From Zonotrichia leucophrys gambelii (lineage: Eukaryota > Chordata > Aves > Passeriformes > Passerellidae), in assembly GCF_028769735.1 (NCBI RefSeq), contig NC_088170.1, positions 56,639,585 to 56,703,584 of the forward strand: a DNA stretch of 64,000 nt. The letters are read 5' to 3'. The position numbers and the translations under genes were made by a program. How positions within the stretch are numbered: position 1 is the stretch's first letter; every line of letters starts with the position of its first letter. Positions 10,626-22,989 of this stretch are shown here, piece after piece. Below the pieces are notes generated by a model. That model had not been told where the DNA came from, ran no database searches, and saw only the letters and a program-made list of their open reading frames with translations.

Positions 10626-13600
10626 TTCTAACTTCCAGTACCACAGAGAAAACAAATCCAGGCTCTTTACAGTGATACACAGACAACTAGGAAACATTGC
10701 AGCATGGGGAATGACAGATTGTCACAAGGAAAGAAGTATTTACAGTGAGAATAGTTACACACCAGAAAAGGATGTCCAAATTGGTTTGGAGTCTCCATTT
10801 GTGAATATTTCCAACCTAAATCATTATGTGAGTCTATGTTTTTTATGAACACATTTTCCCTTCCCATTAGAAATAAGTATTTAATCAAATTATAGGACCA
10901 GCCTGTTGCATCTCAATATTGGATGTACTATACAGGGCAAAACCAGACTAAAGGAGTGGTTGTGCAGCAAACATTTCACACAACTTCATCTCATGGTAAA
11001 GAGAATCACTCTATCTTAGTCACCAGTAAGTGCCTCTAAACATAAACCTACATAAAAATAATATATGGCAGTGAATCTCAGAAGACAGCTTCTCCCTGTA
11101 AAATCTGCACATGACACATTGTCACAAGGTTATATATGAAGATGATAGTAAACCTTTTCTCAGACTGATATACTACACCAGTAGTCCTGAAGAGCTGGAG
11201 TATTCTTCAGTTGATCATCAGCATCTTTCTGTCTTGGGAAAACTCAGCTGATACAAAACATGTCATACTGCAATATATAAAGCCCAGCTCCCTATCTTGT
11301 CTTTACACTGCTCATAATTGTGAATGAAGGAGAAGACCACTGGAAAAATTAACTGGCTGTATCAAGATGAGACCCATTATTTTCAGAGAGTTTCATCTTT
11401 TAGAACACACTCTCTGTAACAGAGAACTGCTCAGTGAAAAGGCTTTTCTGATCTCAGGAGCCCAGGTTTCAGCAAGCAGTGTGGCTGCCCTGGTCTGCAC
11501 TAGTGACACTGGTCAGTGACACAGCACTGCCTATTGGCTTTCCTTGAGGAAAATTAAGTAAAATTCCTTCAAGTGAAGATATGGTTGAACTACATCTGTC
11601 TGCAGGAATCCCACTTCTTTGACATTTATTTTCTTAGAAGGGTTTCCCTATATTACTTGTTCATGTGTAGTGAAAGATGTCCCTAGAAAGATGTAGGTTC
11701 TCTAGGGGGAGTGGGTTTTCTCCCCTCAAATATTGGTGGAGAGCAAATTTTTCATAGCTCCAGAGACACCCATTTAAGGGTATTGCTCTGCAGAAAGAGA
11801 CACAGTCCATCTTCCTCAAAGGGCAAGAGCCACTCTCACAGAGATTTGTTTAAGCTACCTGTAAAATAAACATGACTTTAAATTGTCAGCACCATAGGTG
11901 CTAAATCAGGAAAGAGGACAGCCGTTGCTAGGAAAAGAGGTTTTACAGTCCATGAAAATATTGCCTGTAGCAGGAAGCAGAATGTGTTGCTTAATTGCTG
12001 CGCTCTCGGCTCCCTGCTCGTCCCACTGCCAGCTGCACACAGCCCAGTGCCCTGTCCCTGCCCTGACCAAGGCTCCTCCAGCACGGCCTCAAACATCACC
12101 CCCCTCTCCAAACAGGATGCAGGATGGCAGTATAGCTGGTCTTGTTCAAATCTTCCAGGATGCCTGCTGTCTGTGGCAGGAGGGAGGGTGAACACAAGTG
12201 CAGCTGTTGCCACAGGGGCACAGTGATGAATTCCTGCACTGCTGTAAACAACTCGGGCACCAGGGGCAGCCGGGAGAGGTGGCTGCAAGGGGAGGAATGC
12301 ATTCACTGTCTGAAATGCACTATGAAGCAATATGGTCAAGAAGCTAGTGGGCTAATCACATTAGTGTGCGCTAGAGCTGCCGGGGACTTATTTAAAATGA
12401 CTTGAGATTGCAGCTGAGAAAAATAGCTCTGGTGGAGTAGCCTGGGGAAGAGACTGTGTGTCATGGCTGTCAACCTTCTTCTCTTATATCAGGTGAAAAA
12501 ATAGAAGAAAGCACCCTGAAATAAGCACAGCTGCCAGGAGCATGTCTCTGCAGGACAAATGTGACCTGGGTGCCACCAGTAGTGTGGTGACCGGCCACCT
12601 TCACCCTCCGCTGTGCTGCTGGGACTGCAGGGCTGCGGGAGGCAGAGATTGGCAGGAGCTGCTGACAGCTGGAAACCCCCCAGCCTCCAGACCCTGGTGC
12701 CTGAACAACGTGGATGCAGAAGGGACATGTCCCTAGAAAACATTCTATCACATCTTGGAAAAGGACCAGGTTTTCCAGGTCCCAGTCTAACATACCTGTG
12801 ACCCAGAGCAGACTGTCAGAGGTTCCTCTGGGCCCTGGCTGCTCTGTCACCACCAGAGGTGACAGTATTTTTTATATATTATGCTAAACTTCTATGTGAA
12901 TGTAACAGCTTGGAGATATTCAGATGGGAGGGGAAAGAAATATATTATTCTTACTAGACTTCAATTCCACTGTAAATGCCTTAAAAAACAGCATAGTAAA
13001 ACCAAGAATATTTGCTTTCTAGATCTTACCTTGTAGAGCAATTTTGCTTCTTACCAATGCCAACACCTGTGAATGTGCACTAGCCAAGGATGGCCAGCTG
13101 GGAATGCCCTAAGCTGGTCAGGAAATTTGGACTGCTTCTGTTTGTTCACTTGAGCATCTGAAGGCATATACAACCCTGTATTTTTTATTGGGACAAGATA
13201 GAATTGGTAAATCATGTGCAAATTATTTAGCTATTGTTGTTTACTAGTAAAATTTCAGAGCTCCACACACATACACAAAAGGGGGTGTAGCACCGCCTCA
13301 GGTTGCTCTCTAGTACATAAATAACAACATGCAACTTAACAGAAGATTAAAACAACCCTTACCATCCACCATTAAAAAAGACAATACAATACTATACAAA
13401 AATATGTATATTAGCTTTCATGCTGCTATGAAAGGGAGGATATCATGATGTTGCCCACCTGAGTGAGCAGGAGGCCCTGGGTTGTGCCAGCATAATGTGG
13501 TATTTCTGGTAGAACACGTTTGTCTACTTTACAACCCTCTTAGTGCATAGCTTACTTATTTCAGGCTCTGTAAATCCCTGATGGTTGTGAAAACAGAGGA

Positions 13601-16600
13601 GAGACTGGAATTATTTATACACAGAGACATTATTAGGACCAAAATTAATGAGAACAACACTATGGGTAGGAAAGATGAGACTGAAGGAGAACTTCCTGCC
13701 ATGGGACCTGATTTAACTGCTCCTCTTACAGAATGACTCTCTCAATGTGTGCACTGGCAATTTCATCCCTCAAAACAATGAAAACTAAACCAGGCAGTGA
13801 GAAATCATGAAAAATCAAACTGACAAATGCCAGTTGGCCGCTTCCTAAGAAAATTGTATTCCCCATAGGATCCCCAGTAGTCATAGGACCCTCTTGAGAT
13901 TGAGGGGGGTTATTTCAATTCCAGTGTGATATTTCGGGCTACCAGAAAGCAGGATGAAGTAGAGCATGAAGTACATTTTTCTGAGTAACTCAGTAATAAT
14001 GATGAACTAATTCAAGGTCGGGAGAATCCCAAAGTAAAGGCAACATATGGAAAACTTGACCATTGCTTTCAGGGAAGTTCACACCAGGCTCCTGCTCCTT
14101 GCTGGGCAGGGCTGTGGTGCCCTGCAGGGGACAGAAGTGTCACCTTGGCACTGATGTGACATGCAGAGCCTTTCATTTCTGAGCAGCACCATGTGCACAC
14201 CATCCCTTGCACTTTTAGAAGATGTCATCAAATACTGGGAAGCACTTCTGCAGCTGGGTAATTGAATTCAGAGCAACCCATTCCCAAATGGAAAATTAAT
14301 AGCTTGGCAACTTCAGACTTTACTTTTATTAACTCTTTCCCAAACACTCAATAAACAATCCTCTTGAATTTTATGAAATAGAGAAACTTCTTAGGACCTC
14401 TTAGAACATAATTCTTCTCTTAAAAGAATTATGTTACTTGTGCATCTTCCCAGTTCATATGCATATCACACTCACATCTGTATTTCTACCTATAGAAATT
14501 TCTACGTATCTGCATTTCATACCAGCATGTTTGTTCTAGAAATGTCCTAAAACACCAGCCTTTAAGACAAACAATACCACTCACATGAACACTGTTTGCA
14601 GAAAGCACAGGCACCATCCAACCTGGATGATTTCAACATAGGCTGACCATATAGACGTTCACACACAAAAACAAATTTATGAATTATGTTGCATTAATGG
14701 GTGAAGTGGGTTAATATGCCTGGGTTGGCATTAGCAGGATAACTCTGTTGCCATTGCTGTCATTAATGCAGTAGTAGTGTTGTTGCTCTCCATCACAACA
14801 TCTCTTTTACATCTCAGATGAGCCATGTGTGTGAAAAAGAAAAGTCAAAACCATCACAGCTCTTACCTCAGAAGAAATTTCATGGAAACTTTCAACGTTT
14901 TCTACTGGAAAAAATGTTTAAAGCTCTTTCCTCAGCATTCAGATAGGTCATAGTCTTGCAAAGCATCATTATTTTTGTCTACTCTGTACAACTAGAGCTG
15001 GGTAGTAAAGGTACATGGCAAATAAGTAGAAATGTGTATAAGGGTAGTAAAAAAATAAATTGCTTGATTCACTCTCTTGGAATTTATTCCCAACATTTAC
15101 AGCAAACTGAATAATCAAGTGAGTAAACCTGTACTTCAGACTTAGTATAAATTCAGCACTAATCTGATTACAGAAATAATTCTTTTTCAGGGGGAGGTAA
15201 TATGTTGACTGAGATATAAACCCTGAATATATTGTGAAACAGAAACCTAGCACAAGAAAGCATATATCTGTGCTGCAGATTAATTACAGGGAAGCACAAA
15301 ACAAAACAAACAAAAACCACTTTCACTTTCTGAAAAAAGAAAAGAAAACCCAAACATGCAAACTGAGCATGAAATGGGAGTAATCCTGTTTGCTGAGAAG
15401 TGTCACAGCAGGAACTCCAGAGAAACTGGCTGACATGGTTGTGTTCACCAAGTGCTCACACAGCCAGGGATGCCTGGCAGTGCCCTGTGCACATCACCCC
15501 ACTGTAGCGAGATTGCCCTTATGGCTTCAGCAATGGTAAAGGAGAACTGGTCAACAGCTTTTGTTTATAGAATTTCATCTGCTTTAGAGCTGCTATTTTT
15601 GATGGAATATTTCTTTTTACTGCTGTTTTGAGAAATCGCAGACCTCATGCAAAATGCCTTCAGGAATTTTGGTTTGGGGTGAAAACTCCACAGGGCAGCA
15701 GTCAGATAGGGGAGAAGTGTCACTCCTCTGAACTGGGCAGCTTCTGTCCTGGTGTGAGTGCTGCCCTTTGGCTTCAGGCACAGAGTCAGGCTCTGCTGGT
15801 GCCCCTCAACAGAGGGCACGAAGCCAGACCCTGTTGGATGCCTTTTCTGCTGATCCCACCCTGCCTTGTGGGCAAACAGACATCCTGCTCTGGAGGATGC
15901 CATGCCTTGAGCTGCACACCCATCCCTCCCAGATCTTCTGACTTGGGTTTTTTGTTCATTGCCTTGCACTCTGAACAGTTTTGGCCAGCAGCAGCACCCT
16001 CACAGTTTGAACTGCCATTGGCACAGACTGGGCAGTGAAAGAGAGAAAGAGGAAAAGCTTTGAAAATGCCAGCATGGGTGCACTATACCTTTTGGTCTGG
16101 TGAGCAGAAGAATGAGCCAGCTTTCTGGGACTCTTTATTCAATGTGTTCTTCAATTTTATACTTAATGAGTTTTCTATCAATTTCAGCATACATATATAA
16201 GTACTCTGCTTACCTTTAATTACAGTTATTTTCAGCCCCTCTGGTGTGGTGGATCAAAAAGCTCTGTTTGTAGGCTAGAAATTGCTACAGTGGTGTTGTG
16301 ATGTATAGCAAAAGTCCCATCCAGGTTACTCAGCAAGGCCTCATAAGGCTTATATTCCTGACTCAAGCATTGCACAGAGCACAGCCCAGCTATGATATAT
16401 GCTGGGAAACAGTCGTCAGACACCTACCAAGACTGCATCACAGACAAAAGACTGGGAAATGTGCAAATCAAATCAGAAAGAGGATAGCTCAGATCGCAGA
16501 TCTGCCAGCTGACGGGAAGGCAGCAGAGCTGATGGCAACATACAAGCTAAAACCTCAACCCAGTTAGATGTTGATAGACATGGAGCAATCTCCAGAGAAA

Positions 16601-17594
16601 CTGAAATGGTTGGATGGATGTCAGCATCACTTTGAGAATCCCAGTCTCACTACTGATTTTTTTTTTTTGCAGCCCAGAAAAAGAAAAGAAAGTAATACAG
16701 TGAAGTAGAGGAGACTGCATTCATTAAAGTATTTCTAGATCTGCTCTGCATTTTTCAGACCTCAAGGAAATCTCTGTCAGGGAAATCTGGGACTTTTGCA
16801 AAGTATATCTCATAAAATGGTGGAAAAGAACCTGCAATTTCACAGTAAGGCAGGATCTGATAATCTTGGACTAAACATGATTTAACTTAAATTACCTCAT
16901 TAAATGCTCTTCTTATCTTTGCTCATTGTTGAGCAGCCATAGATATCTGGGGCACTGCTGTATGGCTCCCCATGAAAAACTCAGTGATGTGGAAAATCTG
17001 TTTATATTTTTAGTGTAATATATTTTAATGACAGTTTTACTGTGGTCCTTGAGTATAGGATCACAGCACATGAACCAGGCTTGTTTGCCTGCTTGCTTGC
17101 TCCCTTATTTCCACCTTGTCCTGACAGGGATCATGCCAGCCTGAGGAACTGACTCTAGTTTCAGACCTTCTCTAGAAACATAATTCACAGCTGTTGAGAA
17201 TCTATATTACCAAAAATAAGCACCCTCAGCATGACTTCCCAATGCATTTTTAAGACCTTTGCATACCAGTCAAGGAAGCAAACTGTAGTTTATCCTAAAT
17301 TCAAGTGCTCTGTAAAACTTTGAGAAGCCTTGACATTAGATGCACATCCCTTGGGTTTCAATGACACCTGATAGACAGGATAGGAGTCATCCATTAAACA
17401 GCCCTGCAAAATGCTTTCCTATATATAACTGAATGTCCTAAAGGCTATTTAGACTGTGCTTAATTAATTTCCAGTTTTGTTGATCTCCCCAATACAAAGG
17501 CAATGTCTGTTCATGACTAGGAACCATAATAGGGGCTTATTTTAAACTCTCAGGGTTTTCTTATGCCTTTTGTATTACTCAGAATCTCTCTGTT
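10626..17594. other. Unique sequence, no gene recognised
   Basis: Nearly 7 kb without recognisable exon, repeat or RNA gene. It includes a GC-richer stretch at 12.0-12.8 kb with overlapping frames on both strands (up to 153 codons, minus, 11878-12339) and AT-rich sequence at 12.85-15.4 kb. A perfect 12-base inverted repeat at 14405-14435 is listed separately. A T-run followed by 'gcag' at about 16659-16673 resembles a splice acceptor, but no supporting exon follows. Confidence 0.55.
14405..14435. repeat. Inverted repeat, 12-bp perfect arms
   Basis: AACATAATTCTT (14405-14416) and its exact complement (14424-14435) are separated by 7 bases. It could form a small hairpin or cruciform. No element or terminator role is implied. 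Confidence 0.8.
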
Positions 17595-18323
17595 GTGAGT
17601 GGAATTAAACTACACCTGAACTGTGCAAGAAAATACACTGCAATAAAGATAATTAACATTTCACTGCAAAAAAAGTTCAAAACCTGCTTGAAGCCAGGTA
17701 GCATCTGCCCACGGCCCCAGATTATTCTGCCTTTTACCTATTCACCCAAAGCACAGAGAAGAAGAGCAAGCAGGGAAGCACAGAACAGCTGCAGCAGGGA
17801 TGAGCCCCCTTGGGAAGGGCAGGTTGGCCACCGCCCCTCTGTTCACAAGCTTTTCTGCACAGCAAGATGGGCTGAGTTTGCAGAGCACCTGGATGCAGAT
17901 GAAATTTGTGGTTTATATCTGCTGTCTTTAGTCCTGCTTGGGGCTGGCTCCCCAGGAAGATCCCTGTCCCAGGCCCAGCTCACCATCCTGTTGGAGTGCT
18001 CAGCAAGGTGGTGGCAGCACACAAAGCCCTGGTGTCTTGCAGGGCTCTCTGATGTGCTTTGCAGGGTGAGCAGGAGAGGACACAGGGCTGTGACATCCAG
18101 GCTGGAATCTGAGTCAGCTCCAAGGGAAAGACAAAGATATCTCTGCCACTATTCTCCAAAAGCAGTCACTGAGAGTCAAAACCACACCTTGTCTCTAAGA
18201 AACGTGGCTGTTTGGGCCTCAGAAACCACATGCTGGCAGGGGCCAAAGGGGAAAGTAGCTGAGCTGTGCTGTGTGTTGGAAAGGTGGCTTCAGTATCTTG
18301 AAGGGATCTGTCCCTCGAACTGA
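17595..18323 (+). other. 242-codon open frame, probably not coding
   Basis: This is the longest open frame outside the pyrimidine array. It begins at GTG and contains no ATG codon along its whole length, so a vertebrate ribosome would have no conventional start. I see no signal peptide, membrane segment, zinc-finger spacing, kinase or other domain pattern, and no splice structure tying it to other frames. It lies in a GC-richer patch, where long frames occur by chance. It could in principle be an exon entered by splicing, but no flanking acceptor/donor pair is convincing. Confidence 0.5.
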
Positions 18324-19210
18324 AAGCTTGCTGCATCTGCCCTACACAAGTGTTTCAAGTCCTTGTCATAGCCTGGTGGGCAGCTCTTCTCCCAGGTAAT
18401 TGTGCCTTCTCACCCATCAAGCCACCTCCCAAGCTCTGGAGTGTGCAAGAGATGCAAGTGTTCTCTTGATAGGGTTATTTATATTTATATTTCATTATAA
18501 AGCAGTCAGAAAAGTGAAAAAAAAAAAAAACAGCTACAAAAATCCCATGACAGTAAGGGAGCAAAGCAATTAATCACATTATGTTTTTATATTTATACAG
18601 TTCTGCAACAGTATCACAAAGAAGAAAGATAAAAGGCATATAATTCACATATTAATAGCCCAGATATTCCAGAAATTGAAAAAAAGAGAGAGGATAATAT
18701 TGCCAGAGCACAGACATGAAAGGTCAAGGCAGATCCAGGTGTTGGCAATCATCAAGCACAAAAGAAATGCCGTAGAAACTTGTCTTTAAAGAAGAATAAA
18801 ACAACAATAAAGAATTTGAATGAAAAGCAGGTAGGTATTTAATTTCCCTGAATTAAAAGTGCTTTTCAAATGTGTTCATCCTCAGATAAAAAGAGGAGGA
18901 AGAGTTGCAAAGGAGTGGTGTCCTTGCAAAACCCCAGCAGAGCTCAGACTGCGGTGCTGGCTCCTGGGCTGGCCTCTGGAGTGCGGCACCACAGGGATGC
19001 CTCCCTCCTCATCTTTGCCTGCACCTTTTGCTCACATTCTTTTTTATGTGCAAGTCCCAGCAAGCATCAGTGAAGAAATCCAGAAGGATGCAAACTTGCT
19101 GCTAAGTCATCAGGACCAGCTCTGCTCGCCTCATCTTGGGCAGCCTGATTTTGCAGGGCTGTGTCCAAGCCGTGGTCATTGCTATTCATCTCACAGCTGA
19201 GCTTCAGAAC
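18324..19210. other. Unique sequence, no gene recognised
   Basis: AT-rich with an A-run at about 18519-18532 and small TTTATA repeats near 18478-18495. Frames up to 113 codons (18859-19200) show no family resemblance. Confidence 0.55.
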
Positions 19211-19570
19211 TTTCACCTGCAAATGGGATTACAAACGCAATCATTAGTACAGATTCCCCAAGAAGCTTTCACAGTATTACAATTAGATTTCCCATTCTAG
19301 CAGCATCTAAATCAATATGATATGATTAGTTACTCTCGTGGATTACATGCTGCTGTACAAAACCTTCACACACAGAAATCTGAGTAATTTAATCAGGCAG
19401 TAATGGATTCTGGGAATGCTCCCACTGTCTAGAAACTTAAAATCATTCTGTCTCTATAATAATTTGCCATTATGCACCTGAAGCTAAATTGCCTGACATA
19501 TCTGACAGTGGACAGCAGTGATTAAAACAGGTCACATCTCATCAGCCAAAGTGGCGACTCCCTCTGAATT
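19211..19570. promoter_or_regulatory. Candidate conserved non-coding element
   Basis: An AT-rich block without repeats. It holds many factor-site-like words, such as 'caatcattag' (19238 onward), 'atgattagttac' (19323 onward) and 'taatttaatcag' (19386 onward), plus an isolated CpG. It is poor in open frames and unlike the neighbouring GC-richer patches. The resemblance to vertebrate conserved elements is textural, and conservation is untested. Confidence 0.28.
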
Positions 19571-20984
19571 CACTTAGAAAACTGAATTTGAGAGAGAAAA
19601 AAAACCACCTTCAGTTGTTTTTCCTGGGTTATAACTTAGGTTTTAAGCTGTCTCTTTAAATATATCTATGTGTGTATTTGTGTGTATGTGAAAGAGAGAG
19701 AGAGAAAGACAGCGTAAGTGATAAACATTTCTCATCATTTTAGTCAAGGCAAGAAGAGTATATGAACTAATGCTCCTGGGGAAATGCTGCAGACCAAGGC
19801 AGAAATGAGCACATCATTTTATTTCTCTGAAGGTGCTCAGCACTGCTGAGCAAGATATTGGGAAAGTGGACCCTTTCTGGAAGGGTCTTGAAAGAAAAGA
19901 GTTCTGGGCTGCCATTGTCAGCAGCTCAGAGGAGGGAGCAATGCTGTGCAAAGGAACCTGAGCTGCTGATAGCTGCTGTTCAGCAAGGGATTTGCATCTC
20001 ATGTTTCCCCAGCTTGGATAAACAGCTCAGCCCTGCACCTCTGAGCTGCAGCAGCTCCTCTGCAGCCGTTCTGAGACTGCAAACAGTGCTGAAAAGCAAA
20101 CCACCATGCTCAGTGCTGCAGAGGCAGCTGGCAGGGGCAAGGGGAAAACTCACAAACTCATGCATGGAGAAACAGCTACAGCTTCATTTGAAAAACTGCT
20201 GCTGTATGTTTCTAGGCAGAAAATACTCAGAAATGTGCTGCTGTTCATCTCTTACCCTACCAATATGCAACAGCTTATGCCTAAGGAATACAAGTCGTTA
20301 TGTTACTGTTGAGGACATTCTTTTTTCTTACAGCACAGTTGCATTGAAACAGTCCTGACCCCTCGTGCCTGGGGACTCCTGCTTTTGAGGAGGATTTTTC
20401 CTATGGTAAATTGATATTTCAAAAAGCCAGTTGGCAAGAAAAGAAAGAAAAGTAGCTATCCATGAAACTTTTCTAAGCAATAATTGCCAGTGAACTCTGC
20501 CCTCATTATAAAACTCTACATAGCCTGACATAAAAAAGCCCCATGATGCACATACACTTTTCACCTCTGCCTTCCCTGTAATAGTCTCAGCTATGTCGCT
20601 CTGTTCAGATATGCTGACCAGAGCAATATAGGTACAGTGTCACTCCACACCTTGTTAAGGGTGAGGTGTGGTCTGTGTGCTGAGCCAGGTGTGGTGTGTG
20701 CTCCATGCCCAGAGACACCACAGCACAGGCACTGCCAAAACCCCACTGGCACTGCCCGGCGTGTCAGCCCTGCTGACAAGAAGCTGTTAGACAAATCTCT
20801 TCTGAATTCTTTCTTGGAGGAAATCTGTGGAGGCCATTAACCAAAGGAATCGTTGCCAGTGGCATTTGGGCAGGGGGAGGAGGTGCTGCCAAGCCCCTGG
20901 TCATGGCGACCTGCCCACCCATGCCCTGCAGCCCACAGCCCACCACTGAAAGGAAGAGCTGACATTTACTTCAGGCTGGAGGTT
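19571..20984. other. Unique sequence with a small GA microsatellite
   Basis: A (GA)-rich run lies at about 19690-19708. The longest frame is 166 codons on plus (19858-20358), without recognisable domains and overlapped by frames in other phases. Nothing else is recognised. Confidence 0.55.
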
Positions 20985-21800
20985 GGACCACTGCATTACC
21001 ATTAATAAACAATAAAGCTATTAAGGCATATTAAAGCTTGGCAATGAACTTGTCAAAATGGACGACCTATAAATCAATATAAACAGCAGTGACAGGCAGT
21101 AATTGAATTCCAGTGGTTCCTCATAACATGCTAAATATGAAGGGACATGACATGCTGAAAATAAAGTAAGAAAGCTGAAAAATTGATAGCATTAACGTTC
21201 TCCTGGTGAAACGTGGCATCGCTTCAGCCCTTAATGGGGATCAAACTGTGAATACGTATTGACTTCTTCTTTTAAAACAAGAAAATGGCCACATAAAGTG
21301 AGACTTCCCAATTTAGAAATGGCTGCTCAAAAAGTTCACAGCGGCGCTGGATGTCACTGCCACAGAGCAGCAGACAGAGCCCTCCTCCGATGGGTTCATT
21401 AGCAGGACCTCTTGCTTTACTTGGGTAGGAAGAAGGACGGGTTTTGTACAATCCAGAAAGCCTCTGAAGTTGATTCATCCATTTTCATCTTCCATAAAGG
21501 ACCAGCAAAAGCCCATTGGGCAGGAGAAGTTAATGCTAGCATGCTGCCAGCTCGGGTGGCTACATATCTTTCAAATTCAAATATAACAAGCCAGGCCTCA
21601 AATATCAGCGGAGATCGAGACAATCAGAATGGAAAGAAATTGGTGAAGTCGCAGCAAGCCTTTTAATGTAGATTCAAGTGACAGCAAATAAATCATGACA
21701 GCTTCTGTAGATGGAACCAGGGCCTCATTCTTTATTTTCTCTTGATGTGCTCCACTTAGTGAAGCCTTTCTTAGGCGATTTTTTCAATTGAGCCCTATGC
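20985..21800. promoter_or_regulatory. Candidate conserved non-coding block, about 0.8 kb
   Basis: A long AT-rich stretch starts with 'attaataaacaataaagc' (21001 onward). It contains several isolated CpG-bearing words in an otherwise CpG-poor context: 'attaacgttctcc' near 21192, 'cacagcggcgctgg' near 21338, 'atcagcggagatcgag' near 21604. No repeat family matches. Retained CpGs inside AT-rich unique DNA can mark sequence under constraint. Open frames on both strands (up to 84 codons, 21412-21666) carry no recognisable domain. Function and conservation are inference. Confidence 0.3.
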
Positions 21801-22965
21801 CACTGGAGTTCAGAAAATGCTGAAAGGGAGGGTTCAGACATCTTACTGAGAATTATTTTCCCTGTGCCACCTCAGTCACGGGCACAGAGCACTTGTATTC
21901 GAAAATCATGAGATATCTGCATTTCAGGGGTGTCTCTGGGCACAGACAGGGAAAGCTAGAAAAGAATTACATAAATGAGAGCCCATGTGTGAGTGGTGGC
22001 CTGGCAATAAGGTCCTGAGTGGCTGAGAGCGGCAGAGATGGGACAGGGACTGGTCACCAGTGCAGAATCAGTGCAGTAGCCAAAGAGCAGCAGATGTGCC
22101 TGGCTTGGCTGCCACCACTGGGCTAAAACTGCTGCATGGATAAAGTCCATATTTAACAAGTGGTAGAGCTTGATCGGGGCCACTCTGCATCGTTTCATGA
22201 AAACAGCCCATTTTTGGAAGAAAGGCAGGTGTAGGGCAGGGCATTTTCTGAAAGTTACTCTGCTTTGACACAAAATTTAAAATTAAAATGGAAAAAACTA
22301 CAAGAAACAGATCAAAGAGGCAGCATTTTTCCCCTTTTAAATATCATTCACTCTTTGGGTTCAGACAAGACTCATCTGACCTATCTGATGTACATGCTGT
22401 TCTCAGATTTGCTGAGCATGTACTGATGTAACATGAAAGATTAAGGAAACCCGTGATAAAAAGTCTAAAACTTTTAGAGACAATCTGTAGAAGTAAAAGA
22501 CATGCATCATCCATACCTTGCATGGACTCTGATGAAGCAGGTCTCAAACAAAACAATTTTGCCTGTGGGGATATTGAGGATGCCAGTATCCATCATCCCT
22601 GGCTGCTCTTGTGCACCATTTCCCCCCATCCCACCCTAAACTCCTCCATCAGGAGCTGTGTGTTACCTTCCTGTGCCTTTAAACCTGCAGGAGCTGGAAG
22701 CATAATGTGCAATAATAGTGCTGGCTTTAACCAGCAGGACAGCTCTGACACATTGTCCACTGAAACAGATGAACTTGCCTTGACTTTTCTGCATAATCCT
22801 TAATTTTTCTTATGTGGAGATTTTTTACTGTCATTTAAAAGATGAGAATTTATTCAACTGAATGCAGTGCTGATTAGCTCAGTATTGTAATTGTGCTTCA
22901 TGAACTCCTACTGCTTGTATGTTACAGCTCTTCAAATTCCCATTAAACTATTAATCTAGGTTTTA

Positions 22966-22989
22966 TGATACTTCAGAACTGAAGTATCA
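22966..22989. repeat. Inverted repeat, 11-bp perfect arms, 2-base spacer
   Basis: TGATACTTCAG (22966-22976) and its exact complement (22979-22989) are separated by AA. A tight potential hairpin with no associated element. Confidence 0.8.

Noticed and set aside
16655..16690. Splice-acceptor-like T-run followed by 'gcag'
   Set aside because: No open, domain-bearing exon or donor site follows it.
17595..18323. 242-codon plus-strand frame as a possible gene
   Set aside because: It starts on GTG, has no ATG anywhere, and shows no domain or splice context.
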